NCBI GenBank assembly: GCA_028280965.1
Contig: JANQKT010000021.1
Coordinates: 1 to 64,000, forward strand
Origin: Phycisphaeraceae bacterium
Lineage (GTDB): Bacteria > Planctomycetota > Phycisphaerae > Phycisphaerales > Phycisphaeraceae
DNA: 64,000 bases
Direction of reading: 5' to 3'
Shown: positions 32,555 through 40,211 of the stretch, piece by piece
How positions within the stretch are numbered: the stretch's first letter is position 1
How the letters are laid out: each line of letters begins with the position of its first letter
Program-made: the position numbers and the translations under genes
Notes under the pieces: generated by a model
Databases searched by the model: none
What the model was told of the DNA's origin: nothing
Seen by the model: only the letters and a program-made list of their open reading frames with translations

Positions 32555-33754
32555 ATGCACAATCTCCTCGGCCCCAACACCACACTCGGCTACTGCACCA
32601 ACGTGCATCCGGGGGCGACGTTTGACGCGATCCGCTCGAACCTGCTCCGGTACGCCGTGCCGGTGAAGCAGCGGGTCTCGCCCGATGCCCCGATGGGCGT
32701 GGGACTCTGGTTCTCCGCGGAGGCGGCGGCGTACGCGACGAGCAACCCCGTCGCGCTCGCGGATTTGCGGTCGTGGATGGGCGGGCTCGGGCTGGTGGTC
32801 TACACGCTCAACGGCTTCCCCTTCGGCGACTTCCACGAGCCGGTCGTCAAGACGCGTGTCTACGAGCCCGACTGGACGACGCAGCAGCGCTATGACTACA
32901 CGCTGATGCTCGCGAAGCTGCTGAGCGAACTCTTGCCGGATGACGCCGAGGGCAGCATCTCGACGCTGCCGCTGGGCTGGCCTTCATTGACCGGCGGGAG
33001 CGACACCGACCTGCACCGGGTCAAGTCCGCCGCCGCAGGACGCTTGCACGACTTGGTCCACGAGCTCGCACGGCTGGAGCTGGACACCGGCAAGCTCATC
33101 CACATCGACCTCGAGCCCGAGCCCGGCTGCATCATCGACACCGCCCCCGGAATGGCGGGGTTCTTTCAGCAGTACCTGCTCGACTCGCCGGACGATGTCA
33201 GCATCCGCGGGTACCTGCGGGTCTGCCACGATGTCTGCCACTCGGCGGTCATGTTCGAGCCGCAGGGCGGAGCGCTCGCCGCGTATCGCGACGCCGGTAT
33301 CGGCGTCGGCAAGGTCCAGCTCAGCTCCGCCGTCGCGGTAAATTTTGAATCCAAGGACAGCAGCGATCGCGCAGCCGCCTTGCAACAACTCAAAGGCTTC
33401 GCCGAGGACCGCTACCAGCACCAGACCTCGGTCCGTCTGCCCACCGGCGGGATGCGCTTCTTCAGCGACCTGCCGGATGCGATCGCCGAGCTCGGCGGCG
33501 ACCCGCGCGGCGAGTGGCGGACGCACTTCCACGTCCCGGTCTACCTCGAGTCCTTCGGCCGGCTAGGCACCACGCAGACCGACATTACCGATCTGATCAA
33601 CGCGATCGAGCCTGGCGACGAGCTGCACCACTTCGAGGTCGAGACTTATGCGTGGGGTGTGCTGCCCCCCGAGTTGCAGCGTAGCGAGCTGGCCGACGGG
33701 ATCGCGGATGAACTGAAGTGGGTGCGGGGCACGTTTGGGCAGGCGCCATCATGA
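32555..33754 (+). CDS. eboE: Metabolite traffic protein EboE (xylose-isomerase-like barrel)
   Basis: The 399-residue product has a TIM-barrel of the sugar-phosphate isomerase/AP-endonuclease-2 type: LGYCTNVHPG, VVYTLNGFPFGDFH, LIHIDLEPEPGC, RVCHDVCHSAVMFEP, VGKVQLSSA, WRTHFHVPVYLE and HHFEVETYAWGVLP. The His, Asp and Glu residues at strand ends fit a metal site. This combination (GYCTNVHPG at the start and EVETYAW at the end) is characteristic of EboE. ATG 32555 is used; an upstream in-frame extension is repeat sequence. It overlaps eboC by four bases (ATGA). Confidence 0.85.
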   Translation: MHNLLGPNTTLGYCTNVHPGATFDAIRSNLLRYAVPVKQRVSPDAPMGVGLWFSAEAAAYATSNPVALADLRSWMGGLGLVVYTLNGFPFGDFHEPVVKTRVYEPDWTTQQRYDYTLMLAKLLSELLPDDAEGSISTLPLGWPSLTGGSDTDLHRVKSAAAGRLHDLVHELARLELDTGKLIHIDLEPEPGCIIDTAPGMAGFFQQYLLDSPDDVSIRGYLRVCHDVCHSAVMFEPQGGALAAYRDAGIGVGKVQLSSAVAVNFESKDSSDRAAALQQLKGFAEDRYQHQTSVRLPTGGMRFFSDLPDAIAELGGDPRGEWRTHFHVPVYLESFGRLGTTQTDITDLINAIEPGDELHHFEVETYAWGVLPPELQRSELADGIADELKWVRGTFGQAPS

Positions 33755-34539
33755 AACTGCGTGACCTGCTTGAGCTGTGCCGGGTCTCGAACCTGCCGAC
33801 GGTATGGAGTAATGCGGTGATGGGCGTCTTTGCAGGCGCGCTGATACGCGAGATCTGGAAGCCGGATGCAGTATTCGTCCCGAACCTTGCCAACCCTTGG
33901 GATATCGCTCAGGTTGCAGCGATCTTCGCGGTTGCGATAAGCCTGCTGTACTGCGGCGGGATGATCCTCAACGATTACATGGACCGCGCAATCGATGCCC
34001 AAGAGCGGCCCGGCCGGCCGATCCCGGCCGGGCGTATCAAGGCCGAGACCGCGCTGGCCATCAGTGTGCTCTGCTTGGCGTTCGGGCTTGGACTGGTCTG
34101 GATCAGCACGCTTGTTGCCCGGGCAGGCAGCGCCGCGCTCTGGGCGGGCTCGGCCCTCTTGATCTCCATCATCGCTTACAACCTCGTGCACGCCAAGACA
34201 GCGGCCTCGGTTCTGCTGATGGGCCTCTGCAGAGGCTTGGTCGTTTTAACCGGCGCCGCGGTGCTTGGATACCGGTTTGAGAACCCGTATGGATGGGCTT
34301 GGGTGATCGCCCCCGCGGCTTCACTGGTCGTATACACCGTCCTGATCTCCCTCGTCGCCCGCCGGGAGACAGAGGCGGATCGCTCCGCCGGGCCGAAGAC
34401 CGTCATGAATATGATCGCGGCTATGCCGCTGCTGGACGCGGTGTGGCTGATCGTGATGGGGCTCTGGCCGGCGTCGTTGTTCTCCGTGGGCTGCGCGGTG
34501 CTGACCAAGCTCGGGCACCGGAGGGTGGCGGGGTCGTAA
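33751..34539 (+). CDS. eboC: UbiA-family prenyltransferase-like protein EboC
   Basis: The 262-residue membrane protein has about seven to nine helices and the first UbiA Asp motif NDYMDRAIDAQERPGRPIPAGRI. The second motif is not the usual DxxxD; the matching loop reads ARRETEADRSAG. In UbiA enzymes the two motifs bind the prenyl diphosphate through magnesium, so activity may differ. It overlaps the eboE stop by four bases, so the two are translationally coupled. In Nostoc the ebo genes are needed to move a scytonemin precursor to the periplasm; a membrane anchor such as EboC would suit that. Confidence 0.85.
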   Translation: MKLRDLLELCRVSNLPTVWSNAVMGVFAGALIREIWKPDAVFVPNLANPWDIAQVAAIFAVAISLLYCGGMILNDYMDRAIDAQERPGRPIPAGRIKAETALAISVLCLAFGLGLVWISTLVARAGSAALWAGSALLISIIAYNLVHAKTAASVLLMGLCRGLVVLTGAAVLGYRFENPYGWAWVIAPAASLVVYTVLISLVARRETEADRSAGPKTVMNMIAAMPLLDAVWLIVMGLWPASLFSVGCAVLTKLGHRRVAGS

Positions 34540-34540
34540 G

Positions 34541-34636
34541 GCGCGGGAGCCCGCGGATGGCGTCCGCGGTCTCGCAAAACATGAGAGCAGAAGCAGCTCA
34601 GCAGCACCAAGACCGCTGATGGCATCGGCGGCTTTA
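34541..34636. repeat. REP-like doublet, copy 1
   Basis: Arm A contains CCGCGGA-tggcg-TCCGCGG (34551-34569) followed by TCTCG; arm B contains GACCGCTGATGGCATCGGCGG (split as CCGCTGAT-ggc-ATCGGCGG, 34612-34630). The arms are inverted relatives of each other. It lies between eboC and eboF. Confidence 0.6.
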
Positions 34637-34643
34637 AACACGT

Positions 34644-34649
34644 TATCTT
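34644..34649 (+). promoter_or_regulatory. -10-like element before eboF, predicted leaderless start
   Basis: TATCTT ends six bases before the eboF ATG and eight bases after the REP doublet, so eboF may have its own promoter separate from eboEC. Confidence 0.45.
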
Positions 34650-34655
34650 CTGGCC

Positions 34656-35960
34656 ATGCCCAACAAAGTCGCCATCCTCAATGTCGTCGCCCTGTCCGGC
34701 TCGCTCCTCGAATACGCGCCAAAGATCCGCTCGCTCGGCCGCCCCTGCACGCTGACCCCCGTCCTGCCGGCGGTGACTTGTTCGGTGCAGTCTTCCATGC
34801 TCACCGGGCTGCCCGTCTCCGATCACGGTGTTGTTGGCAACGGCTGGTTTAACTACGAACAGCAGGAAATCCAGTTCTGGAGGCAGTCGAACAAGCTCGT
34901 GCAGGGCGAGAAGGTCTGGGAGACCGCGGAGCAGCGCAACCCGTCCGTGACCTGCCTCAACAGCTTCTGGTGGTACAACATGTATTCATCAGTGGACTAC
35001 TCGATTACGCCGCGGCCGCAGTACAAAGCGGATGGACGAAAAATCCCCGACTGCTATACCTATCCGGCGTCTTTGCGGGATGAACTGCAGAACAAACTGG
35101 GACGATTCCCGCTATTCAAATTCTGGGGACCGCTGGCGGATATCGAATCGACGCGGTGGATCGCCGAGGCGACGAAGCTCAGCGTGAGCAAGTACGACCC
35201 GACGCTGACGCTGGTGTACCTGCCGCACCTAGACTACGGGCTGCAAAAACTCGGGCCGAGGCACGCAGACATCCCGCGGCATGTCAAGGAAGTTGATGAT
35301 GTAGCCGGCGATCTGATTGACTTCTTCCGTGGGCGCGACACGAAAGTGATCGTGATTAGCGAGTACGGCATCGAAGAAGCGATCGGGCACATCGACATCA
35401 ATCGCCGGCTGCGGAGGGCGGGCCTGCTCGCGGTGCGGAACGAGGGCGGGCACGAGCTGCTGGACGCGGGGGCGAGCGACGCGTTCGCGGTGGCGGACCA
35501 CCAGGTCGCACACGTGTACTGCAAACCGGGTGTCGAAGTTGATGAAAGCGTGTTCGCGGACTGCGAGGTTGAACAGATTGACCACGAGCGGGCGGGCAAT
35601 TACGTGCTGGCCGCCAAACGCGGGCACTGGTTCACGCACGACTACTGGCTGGACGAAGCAAACAAGCCCGACTTCGCCAACTGCGTGGACATCCACCGCA
35701 AGCCCGGCTACGACCCGCGCGAACTCTTCAGCCGGGCGTCGGCCCCGGCGATCGCGTGGAAGCTGCTCAAGAAGGAGCTGGGGTTCAGGCAGCTGATGGA
35801 TGTGATCCCGCTGGACGCGTCGCTGGTGAAGGGCACGCACGGGCGGGTGGACAATGCTCCTGAGCTTCAACCCGTCATGCTCGGCGGCCGGCACGGCGGG
35901 GAGACGCTGCCGTGTACCGCGGTGCGGGATGTGATCCTGGAGGCGATGGGACTCGGGTGA
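34656..35960 (+). CDS. eboF: Alkaline phosphatase/nucleotide pyrophosphatase-family protein EboF
   Basis: The 434-residue product is of the alkaline-phosphatase superfamily (nucleotide pyrophosphatase branch): TPVLPAVTCSVQSSMLTGL supplies the Thr nucleophile (about 41), YLPHLDYGLQKLG a metal Asp (about 193), and VISEYGIEEA (235-240) replaces the usual SDHG motif. Asp and His of that motif are thus Glu and Tyr, a departure that may alter metal binding. A GTHGR segment is near the end. There is no signal peptide. It closes the ebo cluster. Confidence 0.83.
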   Translation: MPNKVAILNVVALSGSLLEYAPKIRSLGRPCTLTPVLPAVTCSVQSSMLTGLPVSDHGVVGNGWFNYEQQEIQFWRQSNKLVQGEKVWETAEQRNPSVTCLNSFWWYNMYSSVDYSITPRPQYKADGRKIPDCYTYPASLRDELQNKLGRFPLFKFWGPLADIESTRWIAEATKLSVSKYDPTLTLVYLPHLDYGLQKLGPRHADIPRHVKEVDDVAGDLIDFFRGRDTKVIVISEYGIEEAIGHIDINRRLRRAGLLAVRNEGGHELLDAGASDAFAVADHQVAHVYCKPGVEVDESVFADCEVEQIDHERAGNYVLAAKRGHWFTHDYWLDEANKPDFANCVDIHRKPGYDPRELFSRASAPAIAWKLLKKELGFRQLMDVIPLDASLVKGTHGRVDNAPELQPVMLGGRHGGETLPCTAVRDVILEAMGLG

Positions 35961-36000
35961 TTTCGAGGCTGCCAAGCGTTGGTTGACAGGCTCAGCAACT

Positions 36001-36081
36001 AAAAGCCGCGGACGGCGTCCGCGGTCTTGACTGCGTTTTGTTCGGCTTGGGAACAAGACCGTCGATGGCATCGGCGGCTTT
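36001..36081. repeat. REP-like doublet, copy 2
   Basis: Arm A: AAAAGCCGCGGACGGCGTCC plus GCGGTCTTG (36001-36029); arm B: CAAGACCGTCGATGGCATCG plus GCGGCTTT (36054-36081). It lies between eboF and the reverse-strand MBL gene and may also act as a terminator for both. Confidence 0.6.
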
Positions 36082-36090
36082 GTCGCAGAA

Positions 36091-37053
36091 CTACATCGCG
36101 AGCGTCATCTGCGCCCGCCGGGTCATCGGCATCGGGCGCAGGCGGACCCATCGTGTCCTTCTGCGTTGCTCGGTCAACATCACGCGCCGCGCGAGCGCCG
36201 GGTCGCGTTCAAAAACACGCCTGACCTTTGTCGCGTGGTTGCACTGCTGGCTGCGGTGCAGCAAGACAACGTGCCGCGGGTTGCCGTGCGGGCTCGCTCC
36301 GCGGATCGCCTGGACGGCCTCGTAGGCCTGCTCGTTGCTGAGGTGTCCCGAGTCCGAGAGGTTCCGCCGATTGACCCAGACCGGGCGGGACGAGTTGATC
36401 GTCATCTTCTCGTCGTAGTTCGATTCGATGCAGAGGATGTCCACGCCGGCGAAGTGATCGATCAGCTTCCGTGGCGCGTGGCCGAGGTCGGTGGCGAAGC
36501 CGATATCGCCGAAGCGCGTGGACAGGCGGTAGCCGATCGTGCCCTGCATGTCGTGCTGCAGACGTGTCGTCGTCGCGGTGACGCCGGGCATCGGCACGAT
36601 CGCGCCCTCGCCGAATGGCTCGACCAGGCCGTGGTCGAACAGCGGCCGCGTGCCCTTGGCGTTCGCGAGCTCCTCGAGGTGCCAATGGTGGCAGTGGACG
36701 GTGACGCCGTGCTCGACCAGCGCCCTGGTGAGCGTCGGCTTGAAGTGGTCACGGTCGAGATGGCTGAGCAGCACGGCCCGGACGTCGGCCCAGACCAGAC
36801 CGGCTTCCGCGAGTTTGCGCGTCGTTCGGCGGATGCCGAAGCCGGCGTCCAGGAACACCGCGTCCGCCCCGCCGTCGTGGCCGATCTGCCGGACAACGGT
36901 GCAGTTGCCACCCGACCCGCTGCCCAGGACGCACAGCGACAGGCCGGGCGTCTGTGGCCTGGGCGTGGGGGTTTGGGGCGTGAGACCATCAAGCCCGGCC
37001 GTCTGGAGGGGTTGGGCAAAAAGCCTTGGATGTGCGGGGTCCGTTTTTGCCAT
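36091..37053 (-). CDS. MBL-fold metallo-hydrolase
   Basis: The 320-residue product has an N-terminal proline-rich tail and then a metallo-beta-lactamase fold like YycJ/WalJ: LCVLGSGSGGNCTVV, VLLSHLDRDHFK (metal site; the second residue of HxHxDH is Leu-Asp instead of His), IGFATDLGHAPRKL, LCIESNYDE and LSDSGHLSNEQA. The SGSGGN motif is typical of that subgroup, which includes exonucleases. The altered metal motif needs caution. Convergent with eboF. Confidence 0.75.
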   Translation of the reverse strand: MAKTDPAHPRLFAQPLQTAGLDGLTPQTPTPRPQTPGLSLCVLGSGSGGNCTVVRQIGHDGGADAVFLDAGFGIRRTTRKLAEAGLVWADVRAVLLSHLDRDHFKPTLTRALVEHGVTVHCHHWHLEELANAKGTRPLFDHGLVEPFGEGAIVPMPGVTATTTRLQHDMQGTIGYRLSTRFGDIGFATDLGHAPRKLIDHFAGVDILCIESNYDEKMTINSSRPVWVNRRNLSDSGHLSNEQAYEAVQAIRGASPHGNPRHVVLLHRSQQCNHATKVRRVFERDPALARRVMLTEQRRRTRWVRLRPMPMTRRAQMTLAM

Positions 37054-37072
37054 CTAAATCAAAACCCTGTCC

Positions 37073-37100
37073 TTGACACGGCCCAAGGGCCCGATATTTT
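37073..37100 (+). promoter_or_regulatory. Probable promoter of the small lipoprotein
   Basis: A perfect TTGACA (37073-37078) is separated by 16 bases from TATTTT (37095-37100). It would produce a ~230-base leader before the ATG at 37337; no riboswitch was recognised in that leader and its only open frame lacks a convincing product. Confidence 0.55.
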
Positions 37101-37336
37101 CGACCCTTCCTGGTGCCTGGCACGCCTTACTGTAAGCCGGCGACCGCCGGTTGCAACGCCGCATGTAATCTGTTCAGAGCGGTTCTCGTCCTTTGCCTCC
37201 TGGCACCGGCCGATAAAGCCCCGCCCCGAAACGACACGATCGTCCGCCAGGCGCGTGTAAGCCGACGTACCCGGAGGCCCCCGAAACTCCCGGAAGTGAT
37301 CAAGGGCCCAACCGTGAGGCGTCGAAAGGAACCGAC

Positions 37337-37570
37337 ATGCCCGCTGACGTGAAGTGCCTGAAGCTGCTCGCCCTGCCCGTGATTGGCTGCGCCGTACTTG
37401 CCGGCTGCCAGACCGAACGGCCGATCGTCGCACCGGCCGAGCCGACCTGGGACTACCGCGACGGCGAAGCGCAGCTCTCCAACAACGACGAGTGGGAACA
37501 GATGATCCCCACGACCGTGCTCGTCTACGACGAGTCGCAGGTCGCGAGCGTGGAAGACGCGACGGAGTGA
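37337..37570 (+). CDS. Small lipoprotein, unknown function
   Basis: The 77-residue product has a lipoprotein signal (LPVIGCAVLAGC, Cys24), then a polar, acidic 50-residue tail (YRDGEAQLSNNDEWEQMIPTT...VEDATE). AAAGGA lies seven bases before the ATG, which supports real expression. It is bounded by a strong promoter and a terminator, so it forms a one-gene unit. The protein is too short to name. Confidence 0.7.
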   Translation: MPADVKCLKLLALPVIGCAVLAGCQTERPIVAPAEPTWDYRDGEAQLSNNDEWEQMIPTTVLVYDESQVASVEDATE

Positions 37571-37605
37571 ACACACTCAATTTCGGGTTTGCAGCGTTGA
37601 TGACT

Positions 37606-37637
37606 TAACGCCCGGTGATGGCCATCGCCGGGCGTTA
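37606..37637. terminator. Bidirectional terminator between the lipoprotein gene and nuoG
   Basis: TAACGCCCGG and CCGGGCGTTA form a perfect 10-bp stem; ATTGTT follows on the plus strand. It lies between two convergent genes. A related hairpin is at 40109-40140. Confidence 0.65.
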
Positions 37638-37658
37638 TTGTTGGCTACAGCATCGCCA

Positions 37659-39305
37659 TCACAACTGCACATACTCGACCTCGCTCACCGCTTCGCGCGC
37701 TGCTGCGGGCTGGTGGATGTCCGTCGCAAACGCATCACCCATCTCCGCGTGCAGCTTCAACGGGTCGTAGACGATCCGCGAGCCGCCCTGCACGGTATGG
37801 ATGATGTCCAGCGCGATCTGGCCCTCGGCCCGGGAGAACTCCAGCGGCGCGATCGCCTGCTCGAAGCCCTGCAGCCGGTTGTTGATGTTCTCGAACGTGC
37901 CCGCCTTCTCCGCCCAGGTGCAGGACGGCAGGACGACGTCCGCGGCGGCGATCACTTTGCCGCCGTGGTCGGTCGTGTCGAGCAGCACCGAGAACTTATT
38001 TTCGAGCAGTTGCACAATCCCGGGGGTCGCCCAGTCGCTAGGGTAGTTGGCGGTCATGACCAGGCCGGAGAACTCGTCGGCCTTGGCGACGAAGGCGTCG
38101 AAGTCGAGCACCTCTTCGCCGATCTGCTCGAGGGCTCGGCGGACGCCGCGGGCGTTGGGGGCTTTCTCCGCATAAACGGTGTACCCGCCGGGGAAGGTCT
38201 TGTCCTCGCCGTCGATGGGCACGGGCCCGACGACGAGCGTCGCCGCGGGGTCGAGCGCGACGACGGCCTTGGCCAGCAGGTACGCCTCCTCGCAGGCCAG
38301 CATCGGCGAGACGACGACCGCGAGCGACCCGCTGCCGTACTGGTCGGTCACCTCGCGCAGCCCGTTGACCGCGGCAGTCAGGCCATCATTCCAGTTGATC
38401 GCCTGCCGCTGGCCGAACTGCCCCTCGCCCTTGAGTGACGGCGTGGTCAGCCTTTCCGCGGCGTGCACGAACTTCCAGCCGTAGCGGATCTCGTCGCTGG
38501 TCCACCACGTGTTCACATCCATGTTCGTCCGCGGCTTCACTCGGCGGAGCTTGTCGTCGTTGTGCTCCAGCCAGAGGTTGTCGCCGCTGGCGGTGATGCC
38601 GTCGATGCTCGGCGTGCTTCGCAGGTTCCACACGCGCATCGACATCAGGAAGTCTTTGTCCAGCAGCGCCCCGACCGGGCAGATGTCCACGACGTTGCCC
38701 GACAGCTCGTTGTCCAGCGGCTTGCCGGGGAAGACATCGATCTGCTCGGACGAGCCCCGGCCGAAAATGCCGATCTCGTTCGTCCCCGTGACCTCGCTGG
38801 TGAACCGCTGGCAGCGCGAGCACATGATGCAGCGGTCCGAGTACAGCAGCACGTTCGGGCCCAGGTCCTTCTTGGGCTGCTTGATCTTGTTCTCTTCAAA
38901 CCGCGACTGGCCGTTGCCGTATTTGTAGGAGTAGTCCTGCAGGAGGCACTCGCCCGCCTGGTCACAGACCGGGCAGTCCAGCGGGTGGTTGATGAGCAAG
39001 AGCTCCATGACCGCCTTCTGGTTGCCGATGGCCTTGGGCGACTGGGTGTAGACCTCTGACCCCTCAACCGCGGGCGTCTGGCAGGTCGGCAGGAGCTTGG
39101 GGATCAGCTCGAGCTGATTATCATTCCGGGGGTTGGGCTGGGCGACCTCTGCGAGGCAGATCCGGCAGGACGCGGCGATGGACAGCCCGTCGTGGTAGCA
39201 GTAGTGCGGGATCTCGATGCCGTTATCGAGCGCGACCTGCAGGATGGTCGGCCGCTTGTCGGCGTCGTAGTCACACGGTCGGCCGTCGATGGTGATCTGG
39301 GGCAT
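37659..39305 (-). CDS. nuoG: NADH-quinone oxidoreductase subunit G
   Basis: The 548-residue product carries the N-terminal [2Fe-2S] cluster ligands (HYCYHDGLSIAASCRICLAE with LLPTCQTP), the His-Cys3 motif (HPLDCPVCDQAGECLLQD), a [4Fe-4S] set (CIMCSRCQRFTSEV and VDICPVGALLDKDF) and a molybdopterin-oxidoreductase-like body. It is shorter than E. coli NuoG (about 900). It belongs to the peripheral arm of complex I. A TAAACT lies exactly six bases before the ATG, so the mRNA is probably leaderless. It is alone: nuoJKLMN is on the opposite strand 3.5 kb away, and the other nuo genes are outside the window. Confidence 0.92.
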   Translation of the reverse strand: MPQITIDGRPCDYDADKRPTILQVALDNGIEIPHYCYHDGLSIAASCRICLAEVAQPNPRNDNQLELIPKLLPTCQTPAVEGSEVYTQSPKAIGNQKAVMELLLINHPLDCPVCDQAGECLLQDYSYKYGNGQSRFEENKIKQPKKDLGPNVLLYSDRCIMCSRCQRFTSEVTGTNEIGIFGRGSSEQIDVFPGKPLDNELSGNVVDICPVGALLDKDFLMSMRVWNLRSTPSIDGITASGDNLWLEHNDDKLRRVKPRTNMDVNTWWTSDEIRYGWKFVHAAERLTTPSLKGEGQFGQRQAINWNDGLTAAVNGLREVTDQYGSGSLAVVVSPMLACEEAYLLAKAVVALDPAATLVVGPVPIDGEDKTFPGGYTVYAEKAPNARGVRRALEQIGEEVLDFDAFVAKADEFSGLVMTANYPSDWATPGIVQLLENKFSVLLDTTDHGGKVIAAADVVLPSCTWAEKAGTFENINNRLQGFEQAIAPLEFSRAEGQIALDIIHTVQGGSRIVYDPLKLHAEMGDAFATDIHQPAAAREAVSEVEYVQL

Positions 39306-39311
39306 GAGGGT

Positions 39312-39317
39312 AGTTTA
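39312..39317 (-). promoter_or_regulatory. -10-like element before nuoG, predicted leaderless start
   Basis: TAAACT on the reverse strand ends six bases before the nuoG ATG at 39305. Confidence 0.5.
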
Positions 39318-39369
39318 GCAAGGGCTCCTGGAAGTGTGCCAACAGGCACGTGGAAGCGTTGAGATCAAA

Positions 39370-39449
39370 AAAAGCCGCGGACGCTGTCCGCGGTCTTGCA
39401 GTCGGGCTATCAGGGTAGAGAATAAGACCGCCGATGGCATCGGTGACTA
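39370..39449. repeat. REP-like doublet, copy 3
   Basis: Arm A (39370-39398) has CCGCGGA-cgctg-TCCGCGG followed by TCTTG; arm B (39424-39449) has GACCGCCGATGGCATCGG and runs into the stop codon (39447-39449) of the neighbouring reverse-strand gene. Confidence 0.6.
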
Positions 39450-39896
39450 CGTGTCGTAATCACCGCTGTCCCATGGCTCAAAAAAAGCCATATAGTTACC
39501 CGGCTTAAGTTCGGCAGCCCATTCATCGTCGTCTTCCTCGGGAGCACGAACAACCAGCCCGAATGTCGTGCCAAAACGCTGCACAGAGAACGGCTGAACC
39601 TCAATGCGGCAGAAATCAACTTCCCCCAACTCTGCTAAACGAGATGCATACAGCTGATTAGCTTTCGCCTTATCGAGCGATGACCTGGGCCCAAGCTCAT
39701 CAAGCTTGGCCTCGATTAAAACGCCAGCCTCATCGAAGAGATACAGCGCAATAAACTCGCCACCTTGCTGACCGCCGATCGCAGGTACAAACGGCGTGGT
39801 CAAAAAGAACTGCCGCCCATTCGCATCCCGTCCGATGTGCTTGGCGTGATAGTCATCATGATTAATCGCGACCAGTTCGGGCTTATCTTCGGACAT
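39447..39896 (-). CDS. Hypothetical protein
   Basis: The 149-residue soluble protein has no recognised family. Visible segments are LVAINHDDYHAKHIGRDANGRQFFLTTPF, GGEFIALYLFDEAGVLIEAKLDELGP and FGTTFGLVVRAPEEDDDEW with GNYMAFFEPWDSGDYDT, a strand-rich and acidic sequence. AGGA sits eight bases before the ATG at 39896, which supports this start. The gene is AT-richer than its neighbours, and the REP arm forms its stop codon, so its end may have been altered by the repeat. Confidence 0.6.
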   Translation of the reverse strand: MSEDKPELVAINHDDYHAKHIGRDANGRQFFLTTPFVPAIGGQQGGEFIALYLFDEAGVLIEAKLDELGPRSSLDKAKANQLYASRLAELGEVDFCRIEVQPFSVQRFGTTFGLVVRAPEEDDDEWAAELKPGNYMAFFEPWDSGDYDT

Positions 39897-40211
39897 GTTT
39901 GGATTCCTGGAAGCAACCCTGCCAACCCCCTGTTGGCAGCCTTGTTTATCGTACCACCGCTTGGCAGCCGCCGGCTCATAGCCGGGCGGGCGACAGATCG
40001 CACGCTTGTTCCTGTTGCACACGAGCCCGTCCAAAGACTCGCCCGCCGGGCGTGGCCCGGCGGCTGCGGTGCAACACTGCCAACCCGGGGAGACAGGGTT
40101 GCGCGGCTTAATGCCCGGCTATAGCTATCGCCGGGCGTTACCGTTTGCACGCACCAACCCACAAACGCCTACAATCCGCCCTGGTCTTTTCACCCCGTCA
40201 CGGGAGCACGG
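39897..40211. repeat. 315-base gap with a cluster of hairpins
   Basis: No gene is seen. The gap holds CTGCCAAC-ccccct-GTTGGCAG (about 39919-39940), a CCGCCGGGC-gtg-GCCCGGCGG stem near 40045-40070 and TAATGCCCGG...CCGGGCGTTA (40109-40140), the last related to the terminator at 37606. A GGGAG ribosome-binding site for the GH15 gene is at the right end. Confidence 0.5.

Noticed and set aside
37101-37336. Cobalamin or other riboswitch in the long lipoprotein leader
   Set aside because: No B12-box, TPP, SAM or glycine core sequence was found, and the gene function gives no support.
37113-37352. A 79-codon gene in the leader of the small lipoprotein
   Set aside because: No ribosome-binding site, basic shadow-like composition, and it overlaps the well-supported lipoprotein start.
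40109-40140. Intrinsic terminator before the GH15 gene
   Set aside because: It lies between divergently oriented genes, so no transcript would need to end there; it is more likely a repeat related to the hairpin at 37606.
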